Below, one piece after another: positions 24,988 through 34,340 of a stretch of DNA of 64,000 nucleotides. How positions within the stretch are numbered: position 1 is the first letter of the stretch; every line of letters begins with the position of its first letter. This stretch comes from Rhizobium sp. P40RR-XXII. GTDB taxonomy: Bacteria; Pseudomonadota; Alphaproteobacteria; Rhizobiales; Rhizobiaceae. Both the position numbers and the translations under genes were made by a program. The stretch lies in the NCBI RefSeq assembly GCF_012641405.1, contig NZ_JABAII010000002.1, positions 496,001 to 560,000 of the forward strand, in the 5' to 3' direction. A model generated the notes under the pieces. That model was not told where the DNA came from, did no database searches, and saw only the letters and a list, made by a program, of their open reading frames with translations.

Positions 24988-26178
24988 TCAAGCCTCCTTG
25001 GCTGCGGCGAAGCCCTTCTCAATGTCCGCCTTGATATCGGCGACGTCTTCCAGGCCGATCTGCAGGCGGATGACCGGACCCTCCGTCGGAGCCTTGGTGA
25101 CGCGACGGTCGTTGAGATTGACCCGCAGGGCGAGGCTTTCGAAACCGCCCCAGGAGTAGCCGAGACCAAAAATGCGCAAGGCATCGAGGAAGGCATGCGC
25201 CTTCGCCTTGAATTTCCGCGCATCGTCGACCGCGAGAACGAAAGAGAAGATCCCGCTTGCACCCTTGAAGTCGCGCTTCCATAATTCGTGGCCGGGAAAG
25301 CTCGGCAGTGCCGGATGCAGCACGCGCGCGACCTCTTCCCTGCCCTCGAGCCACTGGGCAATCGCAAGCGCGCTCTCCTGATGCCGCTCCAGGCGCACGC
25401 CCATGGTGCGCAAGCCGCGCAGCACCTGATACGCGTCGTCAGGCGCGCCGCAGATGCCGAGCTGTCCGTGCGCGTCCAGCAACTGCTTCCAGTGCGCCGC
25501 ATTGGCGGAAACGGTTCCCATCAGAATATCGGAATGGCCGGCCGGATATTTCGTGACGGCATGAATGGAAACGTCGACGCCGTGATCGAGCGGCTTGAAA
25601 TAGAGCGGCGTCGCCCAGGTATTGTCCATTGTCACCACGCAGCCATGCCGGTGAGCCGCCGCCGAGATCACGGGAATATCCTGCATCTCGAAAGTATTGG
25701 AACCCGGCGCCTCGGTGTGAACCAGCTTGGTGTTCGGTCTGATCAATTGTTCGATGCCGGCTCCGATCATGGGATCGTAGTATTCGATCTCGATGCCGAG
25801 GCGCTTCAGCATGGTGTCGCAGAAGAAGCGTGTTGGACCGTAGACCGAATCAACGATCAGGGCGTGATCGCCGGCAGACAAATAAGCGAGAAACGGCACG
25901 GTGACGGCCGCAAGCCCGGACGGCACGAGGATTGTTCCAGCCGACCCTTCCAGCGCATCGATCGCCTCGCACAGCGCATCCGTCGTCGGCGTGCCGCGCG
26001 TTCCATAGGTGTATTTCTGGTCGTGTGTCTCCATGACGTGCGCATTGGGGAACAGCACCGTGGAGGCATGCACGACGGGCGGATTGACGAATCCGTGGAA
26101 ATCGAAGGGCGAATTGCCGATGTGGGATAAACGCGTATTGATGCCGGCGTTCTGCAGGAATGTGTCTTTGTCTTTCAT
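24988..26178 (-). CDS. metC: Cystathionine beta-lyase
   Basis: PLP enzyme of the Cys/Met metabolism family (396 residues), cleaving cystathionine to homocysteine, pyruvate and ammonia. Motifs: TYGTRGTPTTDALCEAI, SGLAAVT, DNTWATPLYFKPLDHG, and the PLP-lysine segment VTKYPAGHSD. SWGGFESLA near the C-terminus is typical of MetC rather than gamma-synthases. The length is normal. It is divergent from aapJ across 371 bases. Other PLP lyases of the same family cannot be fully excluded. Confidence 0.9.
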   Translation of the reverse strand: MKDKDTFLQNAGINTRLSHIGNSPFDFHGFVNPPVVHASTVLFPNAHVMETHDQKYTYGTRGTPTTDALCEAIDALEGSAGTILVPSGLAAVTVPFLAYLSAGDHALIVDSVYGPTRFFCDTMLKRLGIEIEYYDPMIGAGIEQLIRPNTKLVHTEAPGSNTFEMQDIPVISAAAHRHGCVVTMDNTWATPLYFKPLDHGVDVSIHAVTKYPAGHSDILMGTVSANAAHWKQLLDAHGQLGICGAPDDAYQVLRGLRTMGVRLERHQESALAIAQWLEGREEVARVLHPALPSFPGHELWKRDFKGASGIFSFVLAVDDARKFKAKAHAFLDALRIFGLGYSWGGFESLALRVNLNDRRVTKAPTEGPVIRLQIGLEDVADIKADIEKGFAAAKEA

Positions 26179-26549
26179 GTCCGGATATGCCTTTGGCGCT
26201 GTAGGAAACCGGATTTGTGGCGGGCAAGTCCGGTGGGGTCAACCCCGATCCTTTCCGCAGTGCTTTTTATTCGAAGGCTAAAATAACGAAACTATTGAAA
26301 AAACTCCAATTTCGCGCAGTTTTTCGGCAAAATGCCGCCTATTTTGGCGTCAAACGCCATTTTTTCAGCCTCGAAGGGCAAAAATGCCGAATAAATCCGC
26401 AATTATTGAGGCGATCTCTTGACCGTTACACCATTTGCGACTGTGATAGGACCACTCGCACCGGGAAGGGAAGGAACGTGGTTCTCCAAGAACCTGCTTC
26501 GGAAGCGATTACATTTTAACTATAAGACAAATAGACAAAGGTAGGGAAA
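26179..26549. other. Divergent metC/aapJ control region
   Basis: An AT-rich 371-base gap. A small hairpin TGGCGT-CAA-ACGCCA (26345-26359) is followed by TTTTTT on the plus strand, like a terminator or leader attenuator. A possible aapJ promoter is TTGACC (26419-26424) with TGTGAT (26442-26447), 17 bases apart. No gene is seen. Confidence 0.5.
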
Positions 26550-27575
26550 ATGAAAAAGTTTGCTCTCTCCGCATTCTTCGGAGTCGCAGCATTGGCCTAC
26601 ACCGCATCGGGCGCTTCGGCCTCGACGCTGAGCGACGTGAAGGCCAAGGGCTTTGTTCAATGCGGCGTGAATACCGGCCTTCTCGGCTTTGCACAGCCTG
26701 ACGCATCCGGTAACTGGGCCGGTTTCGACGTCGACTTCTGCAAGGCCGTCGCTTCGGCCGTCTTCGGAGATGCGACGAAGGTTAAATACACCCCTCTCAG
26801 CGCCAAGGACCGCTTCACGGCTCTGCAGTCCGGCGAAATCGACGTGCTGTCGCGCAACACCACCTGGACCATCAACCGCGACACCGCGCTTGGTCTCAAG
26901 TTCCGCCCCGTCACCTATTATGACGGCCAGGGCTTCATGGTTCGCAAGGAACTGAACGTGAAGTCGGCTCTCGAACTCTCCGGCGCCGCCGTATGCGTCC
27001 AGTCCGGCACGACGACGGAACTCAATCTTGCCGACTACTTCAAGACCAACAACCTGCAGTACAATCCGGTGGTCTTCGACAAGCTCGAGGAAGTCAACAC
27101 CGCCTACGATTCCGGCCGTTGCGACGTCTACACCACCGACCAGTCCGGCCTCTATTCGCTGCGTCTGACGCTGAAGAACCCGGACGACAACGTCGTTCTG
27201 CCTGAAATCATCTCCAAGGAGCCGCTTGGCCCGGCGGTTCGCCAGGGTGACGATCAGTGGTTCAACATCGTCAGCTGGACCGCCTATGCGCTTGTCAATG
27301 CCGAAGAATTCGGCATCACGCAGAAGAATGTCGACGAGATGAAGGGTTCGGCAAATCCTGATATCAAGCGCTTCCTCGGCGTCGAACAGGGCTCCACGAT
27401 CGGCACCGACCTGGGCCTCACCAACGAATGGGCCTACAATGTCATCAAGGGCGTCGGCAATTACGGCGAAGTCTTCGACCGCAACATCGGCGCAGGCAGC
27501 CCGCTGAAGATCGCTCGCGGTCTCAACGCTCTGTGGAACAAGGGCGGCATCCAGTACGCACCGCCGGTTCGCTAA
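26550..27575 (+). CDS. aapJ: General L-amino-acid ABC transporter, periplasmic binding protein
   Basis: The 341-residue protein has a Sec signal (FALSAFFGVAALAYTASGASA). Its mature protein of the polar amino-acid binding family includes VKAKGFVQCGVNTGLLGFAQ, GNWAGFDVDFCKAVASA, and the YTTDQSGLYSLRLTL segment. AapJ is the binding subunit of the broad-specificity rhizobial amino-acid permease, important for amino-acid exchange and symbiosis in Rhizobium leguminosarum. It is followed by a strong hairpin before aapQ, which fits the need for more binding protein than membrane parts. Confidence 0.95.
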   Translation: MKKFALSAFFGVAALAYTASGASASTLSDVKAKGFVQCGVNTGLLGFAQPDASGNWAGFDVDFCKAVASAVFGDATKVKYTPLSAKDRFTALQSGEIDVLSRNTTWTINRDTALGLKFRPVTYYDGQGFMVRKELNVKSALELSGAAVCVQSGTTTELNLADYFKTNNLQYNPVVFDKLEEVNTAYDSGRCDVYTTDQSGLYSLRLTLKNPDDNVVLPEIISKEPLGPAVRQGDDQWFNIVSWTAYALVNAEEFGITQKNVDEMKGSANPDIKRFLGVEQGSTIGTDLGLTNEWAYNVIKGVGNYGEVFDRNIGAGSPLKIARGLNALWNKGGIQYAPPVR

Positions 27576-27599
27576 GTCACGCGAACGGCCCAACTCTCG

Positions 27600-27625
27600 G
27601 AGAAAGGCGGCAAGCCGCCTTTCTC
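27600..27625 (+). terminator. Perfect hairpin between aapJ and aapQ
   Basis: GAGAAAGGCGGC (27600-27611) and GCCGCCTTTCTC (27614-27625) form a 12-base perfect stem with a two-base gap in the 97-base intergenic space. There is no T-run, so it is likely a processing or 3'-protection element or attenuator that raises aapJ mRNA over aapQMP. Confidence 0.75.
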
Positions 27626-27672
27626 ACCTCAAGAAAACAAGCCTGAAACAGGCACATTGGGGAAAATTCTGT

Positions 27673-28866
27673 ATGGCAATTACTACCAATTCGCCTGAAG
27701 GCGAGCGCTCATCCCTATCGGCAGCGCTATACGACCCCAAAGTCAGGGGGGCGTTTTATCAGGCCATCACGATCATCATTCTGGCGGGTATCTGCTGGTT
27801 CATCGTTGAGAATACGATCGACAATCTGCACGCATTGAACCGCTCCTTCGGCTTCGGCTTTCTCGAAGGTCGCGCCGGCTTCAATCTGGGACAGGCGCTG
27901 CTTCCCTATTCGAGCGATTCCACCAATACCCAGGCGCTCCTCGTCGGCCTGCTGAATACGCTTCTTATTTCAGCCGTCGGCATCGTCTTCGCAACGATCG
28001 TCGGCTTTATCATCGGTATTGGCAGGCTTTCGCACAATTGGCTGATTGCAAAACTTTCACAGGCCTATGTCGAGCTCTTCCGCAACATACCGCCACTGCT
28101 CGTCATCTTTTTCTGGTACAGCGGCGTTCTGGTTCTGCTGCCACAGGCTCGAGACGCCGTGCACCTGCCATTCTCCACCTATCTCAGCAATCGCGGTCTC
28201 GCCTTCCCCAGCCCGATTTTTGGCACGGGCATGTGGACCGTCGGCGTCGCCTTCCTGGTCGCCATCGCCGTGGTGTTTTTCGTAGCGCGCTGGGCACATA
28301 AGCGCCAGGCGACGACGGGCCAGCAATTCCATACGATCTGGGTATCGATCGGCCTATTGATCGGTCTGCCGCTATTGGCCTTCCTCGCGGCCGGCCTGCC
28401 GCTCTCATTCGACTATCCCGTGGCTGGCAAGTTCAATCTGACGGGCGGTTTCGTCGTGGGACCGGAGTTCCTCGCGCTTCTTCTGGCGCTGTCTCTTTAC
28501 ACCGCGACCTATATTGCCGAGATCGTGCGCGCAGGCATTCGTGGCGTAGCGAAAGGTCAGTCGGAAGCGGCGGGGGCGCTCGGCCTGCGCGCTTCGGCGA
28601 TCAACAGGCTTGTGGTCATCCCGCAAGCCATGCGCATCATCATTCCACCGCTGACGAGCCAATATCTCAACCTGATCAAGAACTCGTCACTCGCCATCGC
28701 CATCGGCTATGCCGATCTCGTCGCCGTCGGCGGCGTGATCCTCAATCAGTCCGGCCGCGCGGTCGAAGTCGTCATCATATGGATGATCATCTATCTCGCC
28801 CTGAGCATCGTAACCTCGCTGTTCATGAACTGGTTCAACGCCAAGATGGCTCTGGTGGAGAGATAA
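27673..28866 (+). CDS. aapQ: General L-amino-acid ABC transporter, permease
   Basis: The 397-residue inner-membrane protein has the N-terminal [20 protein letters not shown] helix and a periplasmic insertion. The HisM-type permease domain is at the C-terminus, with the EAA loop [22 protein letters not shown] that docks to the ATPase. The length is normal for AapQ. It is followed by aapM with a one-base gap. Confidence 0.95.
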   Translation: MAITTNSPEGERSSLSAALYDPKVRGAFYQAITIIILAGICWFIVENTIDNLHALNRSFGFGFLEGRAGFNLGQALLPYSSDSTNTQALLVGLLNTLLISAVGIVFATIVGFIIGIGRLSHNWLIAKLSQAYVELFRNIPPLLVIFFWYSGVLVLLPQARDAVHLPFSTYLSNRGLAFPSPIFGTGMWTVGVAFLVAIAVVFFVARWAHKRQATTGQQFHTIWVSIGLLIGLPLLAFLAAGLPLSFDYPVAGKFNLTGGFVVGPEFLALLLALSLYTATYIAEIVRAGIRGVAKGQSEAAGALGLRASAINRLVVIPQAMRIIIPPLTSQYLNLIKNSSLAIAIGYADLVAVGGVILNQSGRAVEVVIIWMIIYLALSIVTSLFMNWFNAKMALVER

Positions 28867-28867
28867 G

Positions 28868-30022
28868 ATGCCGAATCCAAATCAAAGCTTCGTCAGCAAG
28901 ACCCTTTTGTCGCAGCAACCCGCACCGGCCGGCGAAAAAGGCGCATGGCATTGGATCAAAAAGAACCTCTTTGCCTCACCGAAGGACGTGGTTCTGACTG
29001 TTCTTGCCATTGCCCTGCTTGCCTGGGCGATACCGCATCTGGTCAATTGGCTTTTCATAAATGCCGTCTGGAGCGGAACCGACCGCACATTCTGCGCCAC
29101 GACCGTTCAAGGCGGAACCCAGCCGGATGGGTGGAATGCAGCCTGCTGGGCCTTCATCCGCGCGAAATTCGTCATCTTCATGTTCGGTCTCTATCCGCCG
29201 GACGAACGCTGGCGGCCCATACTCGTCATCATCCTGACGATCATTGCCTTCGCGCCGCTCCTGATACCATCGGTTCCCAGGAAAGGATTGAATGCGATCC
29301 TGGCTTTCTTCGTGCTGCCGATTATCTCGTTCTTCCTGCTCCATGGCGGCTTCGGCCTCGAGACCGTGGAAACGGAGAGATGGGGCGGCCTGCTGGTGAC
29401 GCTGGTGATTGCCTTCGTCGCAATCGCGGTCTCCTTTCCGTTCGGCATCCTGCTTGCGCTGGGACGCCGGTCGAAACTGCCCATCCTTCGCATGCTGTGC
29501 GTGATGTTCATCGAAATTATCCGCGGCGTGCCGCTGATCACGGTGTTGTTCATGGCGAGCTACATGCTGCCGCTGTTCATGCCGCAGGGCTGGACGGTGG
29601 ACAAGCTGCTGCGTGCCGTGGTCGGCGTTGCGATCTTCACCTCGGCCTATATGGCGGAAGTCATTCGCGGCGGTCTCCAGGCAATACCGAAGGGCCAGTT
29701 CGAAGGGGCCGATTCGCTCGGCCTCGGCTACTGGCAGAAGATGCGGCTGATCGTACTGCCGCAGGCGATCAAGCTGGTCATCCCGGGCATCGTCAACACT
29801 TATATCGGCATGTTCAAGGACACGTCGCTTGTGGCGATCATCGGCATGTTCGATCTGCTCGGCATCGTCCGTCAGAATTTCTCGGATGCCACATGGGCAA
29901 GCGCAGTGACCCCAATCACGGGTTTGGTATTTGCCGGATTCGTATTTTGGCTGTTCTGCTTCGGCATGTCGCGCTATTCAGGTTTCATGGAACGCCATCT
30001 CGACACTGGCCACAAGCGATAA
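28868..30022 (+). CDS. aapM: General L-amino-acid ABC transporter, permease
   Basis: The 384-residue inner-membrane partner of AapQ. It has an N-terminal helix ([19 protein letters not shown]), several further membrane segments, and the C-terminal EAA motif [20 protein letters not shown] followed by [12 protein letters not shown]. With AapQ it forms the heterodimeric channel. aapP follows after 19 bases. Confidence 0.95.
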   Translation: MPNPNQSFVSKTLLSQQPAPAGEKGAWHWIKKNLFASPKDVVLTVLAIALLAWAIPHLVNWLFINAVWSGTDRTFCATTVQGGTQPDGWNAACWAFIRAKFVIFMFGLYPPDERWRPILVIILTIIAFAPLLIPSVPRKGLNAILAFFVLPIISFFLLHGGFGLETVETERWGGLLVTLVIAFVAIAVSFPFGILLALGRRSKLPILRMLCVMFIEIIRGVPLITVLFMASYMLPLFMPQGWTVDKLLRAVVGVAIFTSAYMAEVIRGGLQAIPKGQFEGADSLGLGYWQKMRLIVLPQAIKLVIPGIVNTYIGMFKDTSLVAIIGMFDLLGIVRQNFSDATWASAVTPITGLVFAGFVFWLFCFGMSRYSGFMERHLDTGHKR

Positions 30023-30041
30023 AAATTGAGGGAAATAGAAA

Positions 30042-30815
30042 ATGGCTGACGCCCAACCGAAAAAACTGACCATTTCCGAGACTGAAGTCGCGGTCGACAT
30101 GATCAACATGAACAAGTGGTATGGCGATTTCCACGTGCTGCGCGATATCAACCTGAAGGTCATGCGCGGCGAGCGCATCGTCATTGCCGGCCCTTCCGGC
30201 TCGGGCAAATCGACGATGATCCGCTGCATCAACCGCCTGGAAGAGCATCAGAAAGGCCAGATCATCGTCGACGGCGTGGAGCTGACGAACGATTTGAAGA
30301 AGATCGATGAAGTGCGCCGCGAAGTCGGCATGGTGTTCCAGCACTTCAATCTCTTCCCGCACCTGACCATTCTGGAAAATTGCACGCTGGCGCCGATCTG
30401 GGTGCGCAAGATGCCGAAGAAGCAGGCGGAAGAAATTGCGATGCACTTCCTCAAGCGCGTCAAGATCCCCGAACAGGCAAAGAAATATCCCGGCCAGCTT
30501 TCCGGCGGCCAGCAGCAGCGCGTGGCAATCGCCCGCTCGCTTTGCATGAACCCGAAGATCATGCTGTTCGACGAGCCGACCTCCGCGCTCGACCCGGAAA
30601 TGATCAAGGAAGTGCTCGACACGATGGTAGGCCTTGCCGAAGAAGGCATGACCATGCTCTGCGTGACCCATGAAATGGGCTTCGCCCGCCAGGTCGCCAA
30701 CCGCGTCATCTTCATGGACCAGGGCCAGATCGTCGAACAGAATTCGCCGAAGGAATTCTTCGACAATCCGCAGCATGAACGCACCAAACTGTTCCTTAGC
30801 CAGATCCTGCACTAG
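30042..30815 (+). CDS. aapP: General L-amino-acid ABC transporter, ATPase
   Basis: The 257-residue ATP-binding subunit has Walker [11 protein letters not shown]-loop in [12 protein letters not shown], signature [13 protein letters not shown], Walker [15 protein letters not shown], and the switch His in CVTHEMGF. It powers amino-acid uptake by AapJQM. The TAG stop lies in a CTAGAGC edge of a short palindromic element, followed by an intrinsic terminator. Confidence 0.96.
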   Translation: MADAQPKKLTISETEVAVDMINMNKWYGDFHVLRDINLKVMRGERIVIAGPSGSGKSTMIRCINRLEEHQKGQIIVDGVELTNDLKKIDEVRREVGMVFQHFNLFPHLTILENCTLAPIWVRKMPKKQAEEIAMHFLKRVKIPEQAKKYPGQLSGGQQQRVAIARSLCMNPKIMLFDEPTSALDPEMIKEVLDTMVGLAEEGMTMLCVTHEMGFARQVANRVIFMDQGQIVEQNSPKEFFDNPQHERTKLFLSQILH

Positions 30816-30836
30816 AGCCGGATGCATCACGCTCTA
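30813..30836. repeat. Short TAGAGC/GCTCTA palindrome at the aapP stop
   Basis: TAGAGC (30813-30818) and GCTCTA (30831-30836) flank CGGATGCATCAC, which contains GATGCATC. The first TAG is the aapP stop codon. It resembles the terminal arms of the larger dispersed repeats. Confidence 0.5.
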
Positions 30837-30859
30837 ATCTAGCAACAGTTCGACCAGAA

Positions 30860-30894
30860 AAACCCGCCGCTGCATCGCAGCCGGCGGGTTTTTC
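30860..30894 (+). terminator. Terminator of the aap operon
   Basis: AAACCCGCCG (30860-30869) pairs with CGGCGGGTTT (30882-30891) and is followed by further T residues. It is a strong intrinsic terminator 45 bases after aapP; its A-rich left flank also suits the convergent Lrp-type gene. Confidence 0.88.
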
Positions 30895-30933
30895 ATGTCT
30901 AGCCCTCGCGACACAGGCTGCGAGGCAAGCCTG

Positions 30934-31395
30934 TCAGCGCAAGGGCAAAGCATAGGTCTGTTTGACGATCTGGCTCGGCACGTCGGTCTTGACGTTCTGG
31001 ATGCCGTTGACCTTCGTCAGATGCGTGGACTGGAATTGTCTGTAGTCATCGAGATCGGACACGGCGACGCGCAGCAGCGCATCGCTTTCGCCAAGCATGA
31101 TGTAGCATTCCATCACTTCGGGCAGTTTCTTCATGGCCGCTATGAAGCGATCGATCGTTTCGGCGTCCTGTGCCGTCAGCCAGACGCGAGCGAACAGTGA
31201 CAGCGGCAAGCCGGCCTTGACCGAGTTCAGCACCGCCACATAGCGATCGATGATGCCGGCATCCTCCAGGAGCTTCACACGCCGCAGGCAAGGCGATGGC
31301 GAAAGCCCGACCTCTTTTGCCAGCTCTACATTTTGCATCCGCCCGTCGCGCTGCAGCGCGCGCAAGATGCGCTTGTCGATCTCGTCCAGCCGCAT
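30934..31395 (-). CDS. Lrp/AsnC-family transcriptional regulator
   Basis: The 153-residue protein has an N-terminal winged helix-turn-helix (LDEIDKRILRALQRDGRMQN, then VELAKEVGLSPSPCLRRVKLLE) and a C-terminal RAM ligand-binding domain (VMECYIMLGESDALLRVAVSD). It is divergent from a LysE-type exporter gene, the common arrangement in which an Lrp protein senses an amino acid and controls its export. The start at 31395 has GGAG 7 bases upstream; an ATG two codons earlier is almost on top of that site. Confidence 0.92.
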   Translation of the reverse strand: MRLDEIDKRILRALQRDGRMQNVELAKEVGLSPSPCLRRVKLLEDAGIIDRYVAVLNSVKAGLPLSLFARVWLTAQDAETIDRFIAAMKKLPEVMECYIMLGESDALLRVAVSDLDDYRQFQSTHLTKVNGIQNVKTDVPSQIVKQTYALPLR

Positions 31396-31505
31396 TGGCA
31401 TTCTCCACCGATAAAATAGATTTTTTGAATTTCAATGCCAATTATCAGATAGAAACTAGCATTTTTGCAAGCCAATTGCGTCGGAAAGCCTCTAGGCTTC
31501 CATCC

Positions 31506-32114
31506 ATGGAAAACGCCAATCTTCTTCTTTTTGCGGCCACCGTCCTGCCTCTTATCTGCACGCCCGGGCCGGATATACTGTTTGTGGCATCGCAGACGAT
31601 CTCCGGCGGCGCCATCGCCGGACTACGCTCGACGGCCGGTATCTGCATCGGCTACATCGTCCATTCCACGCTGGCTGCCCTCGGCGTGGCAGCCATCATC
31701 GCCGCCTTTCCTCTCCTGTTCATGCTGCTGCGCTGGATCGGCATCGCTTATCTCGCCTACCTCGCAGCCCGCCTCATAAGCTCCTCACTGAAGGCTGGCG
31801 AGGTCACGGCGGTATCCGGAATTGCGACAGGTGGATTTCGGCGCGGCTTTCTGACCTCTGTCCTCAACCCCAAGGGCATGATGATCTATTTCGCCATCCT
31901 GCCGCAGTTCATCAACCACGATGGAAACATAGCGCTGCAGGCATCCTTGCTATCATCCGTATTCATCGGGCTGTGCGCGGCCGTCAATGTCCTCCTCAGC
32001 CTCGTCCTTGCAACGATCGGATCGCGCAACGGCTTCAGCGATCGCCACCGGCGTTGGACCGAGGGCATCGCAGGCTGTCTTCTCCTGATTGCGGCCTCGC
32101 GATTGGCAGCGTGA
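31506..32114 (+). CDS. LysE/RhtB-family amino-acid exporter
   Basis: The 202-residue inner-membrane protein has about six helices. It has the family's N-terminal LPLICTPGPDILFVASQTIS and GLRSTAGICIGYIVH, and the mid-protein GFLTSVLNPKGMMIYFAILP. It exports amino acids or related metabolites. The divergent Lrp gene suggests control by the exported amino acid. The start at 31506 (MENANLLLF) is chosen because the longer reading upstream overlaps the Lrp gene and has no homology. Confidence 0.9.
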   Translation: MENANLLLFAATVLPLICTPGPDILFVASQTISGGAIAGLRSTAGICIGYIVHSTLAALGVAAIIAAFPLLFMLLRWIGIAYLAYLAARLISSSLKAGEVTAVSGIATGGFRRGFLTSVLNPKGMMIYFAILPQFINHDGNIALQASLLSSVFIGLCAAVNVLLSLVLATIGSRNGFSDRHRRWTEGIAGCLLLIAASRLAA

Positions 32115-32621
32115 GTAAGCCCCGTAGCGCTTCGCATAAAACCCGATATACTCTTTGCCGCCGTGAATAACGCGGCATTCACGAGACGTCAGGGGAAGCG
32201 GGCCGTGAAGAAAAGCGATAGAATCATCGGCGGGCTGGCGCTTTTGAGTGCAGCCATCATCGCCATCAAACTGGCCGGATCGATGTTCGGCTACGATCTC
32301 ATCCAGATGACGGTCGATGCGACAAGACCTTCGGACGCCGCGGGCTGGCCGCGAGCGGCGAACTAGGGATTACTGAAATCAAGGCACACGGGAGCAGACG
32401 CACGATACGCTGTTTGTGCTGCATGGCTCCTGGAGCCATTTCCCCAAATTGATGAAGGTCGCTTCGCACGGAATGCGTTTTGCATGATTTTAGCTGTTGC
32501 AGCAGGAAGATGAACCGTGTATCTCCCCACTCGTTCCGCAAGGCAGATGTCAGGCGGTACAGGAACTTGAAGCATGATCTTTCGGCATAGGCCGGCATTC
32601 TGAAGACCATGCGTGACGGTA
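32115..32621. other. Mostly empty 507-base region before tRNA-Pro
   Basis: Apart from a weak small membrane-protein frame (32205-32366), I see no gene, repeat or strong terminator. The last 60 bases should include the tRNA-Pro promoter, which I could not define. Confidence 0.4.
32205..32366 (+). CDS. Possible small membrane protein
   Basis: If translated from GTG at 32205, which follows GGGGAAG, the frame gives 53 residues with one hydrophobic segment (IIGGLALLSAAIIAIKLAGS). An ATG at 32163 would give 67 residues. I recognise no family, and the frame could be chance. Confidence 0.3.
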   Translation: MKKSDRIIGGLALLSAAIIAIKLAGSMFGYDLIQMTVDATRPSDAAGWPRAAN

Positions 32622-32698
<77 letters not shown>

Positions 32699-32833
32699 TT
32701 TTTAAATCCCCATTCATATCGACGAATCCATGCTCATGCGGATCGCCTTTTCGCTTGAAAACAAAGGGATTCGCGGCTAAGCAAAAGTCGTGTTCGCGCG
32801 GCCTGTATGGGTCGCGCAACGGCAAAGGAAGCA

Positions 32834-32856
32834 AAAGCGGGAGTTCCCGCTTTATT
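32834..32856 (+). terminator. Hairpin between tRNA-Pro and the NDUFS4-like gene
   Basis: AAAGCGGG (32834-32841), AGTT loop, CCCGCTTT (32846-32853), then ATT. It could end the tRNA-Pro transcript or lie in the leader of the following gene, whose ribosome-binding site begins 5 bases later. Confidence 0.5.
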
Positions 32857-32872
32857 CGGAGGCGCTGCAGCA

Positions 32873-33178
32873 ATGCCTGCCAAGATTTATCGTCCCGCAA
32901 AGACCGCCATGCAATCCGGCAAGGCCAAGACCAATATCTGGGTCCTGGAGTTCGATCAGGAGACCCCGCGCAAGATCGATCCGATCATGGGCTATACATC
33001 TTCGGCCGATACGCGCCAGCAGCTCAAGCTGACGTTCGATACCCAGGAACAGGCTGAGGCCTATGCCCAGCGTAACGGCATCGACTATCGCGTCATTGCT
33101 CCGAAGGATGCGATTCGACAGGTTGTTTCCTATTCCGACAATTTTCGCTTTACACGCATCCAGCCCTGGACTCACTGA
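32873..33178 (+). CDS. NDUFS4-like complex I accessory protein
   Basis: The 101-residue protein begins MPAKIYRPAKTAMQSGKAKT, followed by NIWVLEFDQETPRKIDPIMGYTSS, QLKLTFDTQEQAEAYAQRNG and a C-terminal NFRFTRIQPWTH. This matches the ETC complex I 18-kDa (NDUFS4) family of Alphaproteobacteria. It is expected to associate with the peripheral arm of NADH dehydrogenase. The ATG at 32873 has GGAGG 10 bases upstream. Confidence 0.9.
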   Translation: MPAKIYRPAKTAMQSGKAKTNIWVLEFDQETPRKIDPIMGYTSSADTRQQLKLTFDTQEQAEAYAQRNGIDYRVIAPKDAIRQVVSYSDNFRFTRIQPWTH

Positions 33179-33269
33179 GGACGGCGTTTATTGAGGCCGC
33201 CGCCCATTGAGTTTGACGGCGGTTTCAGGCATGAGTTGGCGGCCGCAATTGACTTGCGGCTTGGCCCTA

Positions 33270-33346
<77 letters not shown>

Positions 33347-33356
33347 AAATCTTTCT

Positions 33357-33736
33357 TGTCCATACCGAAGACATAGGTAACAGTTTGTCCCTAAGACATG
33401 GGTGACAACCTCGTGCCGAACGGGTTGTGGATGGTTTGCAAAGTTCTCTGCTCCAGATCGATATATCCCAGATCATAATGCATGAAGCTGACGAGCCAAA
33501 TACCGTCGTCGACTTCCTTGATTCCGAGCCTCTGGCCGGCCATGACGGTCGAGATGTTGATCTTCTTGCGATGGATGCACAGACGGCCGCAGTTGGTGAC
33601 GATGGCATCGCGGTCGTGGAAGGGATAGCTGATCTCGGGCAGTCCCTCATAGGGGCGTGGCGAGGCCGCGTAGACTGTCCATACCGAAGACATAGGTAAC
33701 AGTTTGTCCCTAAGACATGGGTGACAACCTCGTGCC
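33357..33736 (-). mobile_element. Remnant of an IS481-type insertion sequence with duplicated 61-base end
   Basis: Two identical 61-base direct repeats (33357-33417 and 33676-33736, starting TGTCCATACCGAAGACATAG) bracket 258 bases that encode the C-terminal part of a transposase. The repeated unit contains the last codons and stop of the transposase plus the IS end, so two partial copies have been merged. No intact transposase is present. Confidence 0.75.
33391..33675 (-). pseudogene. C-terminal fragment of an IS481-family transposase
   Basis: The frame reads GLPEISYPFHDRDAIVTNCG, RLCIHRKKINISTVMAGQRL, GIWLVSFMHYDLGYIDLEQR and ends NPFGTRLSPMS, the typical C-terminus of one IS481 subgroup. 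The catalytic DDE core is missing. The sequence upstream is joined directly to another copy of the IS end. It differs from the intact IS481-type element at 46 kb. Confidence 0.75.
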
Positions 33737-33826
33737 CGGTAGTGAATCGGCATTGCGACGACGATAGCGCTGGCCGACCCTGCCCCTACCGCCGTGGCCT
33801 TCAGATCGCCATGTATCGAAGACGCG

Positions 33827-34339
33827 CTACTTGCCGAGCTTTGCCGAGATCGTGGCGCTCGTCACCTTGTCGCCGACGGCAAGGCCGAGCTTCCTAACGA
33901 TTCCGCCGTTCAATTCGATCACATAGGCGACCGGTCCGCCGGAATTGATGATCGATTCGGAATAGGGCACGGCGTTTTCCTGGATATGCGTAATGGTGCC
34001 GTTCTGGTCCAGAAAGAGCATGTCGAGCGACAGCTCGGTGTTCTTCATCCACATCATGACCGGCCGCGGCGCGCCGAAAGCAAACAGCATTCCGTGGTCG
34101 GCCGGCATCTTGTCGCGATACATCAGGCCATATTCAAGCTGCGCCGGCGTCAGCGCCAGCTCCACGGTGAATTTATGTGTCTGGCCCTTGGCCGATGCGA
34201 TCGTCAGCGGCTCCGAATCGAAGGCCATCAACTGCTGTCCCGCGGTTTGCGCCGCGAAGGAAGACGGGGCCATGGCCCCAACGAGAAAAAGCGCCAAAAT
34301 GGCGCTTCTCAGAACTCGAACAAACATGTCTCTGTTCAT
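33827..34339 (-). CDS. DUF192 family exported protein
   Basis: The 170-residue protein has a signal peptide (VLRSAILALFLVGAMAPSSFAA). Its DUF192 core contains FTVELALTPAQLEYGLMYRD, MLFAFGAPRPVMMWMKNT, LSLDMLFLDQNGTITHI and YVIELNGGIVRKLGLAVGD. The biochemical function of the family is not established. It begins one base after the cold-shock protein gene ends, so the two are co-transcribed, a pairing also seen in other Rhizobiales. Confidence 0.85.
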   Translation of the reverse strand: MNRDMFVRVLRSAILALFLVGAMAPSSFAAQTAGQQLMAFDSEPLTIASAKGQTHKFTVELALTPAQLEYGLMYRDKMPADHGMLFAFGAPRPVMMWMKNTELSLDMLFLDQNGTITHIQENAVPYSESIINSGGPVAYVIELNGGIVRKLGLAVGDKVTSATISAKLGK

Positions 34340-34340
34340 A

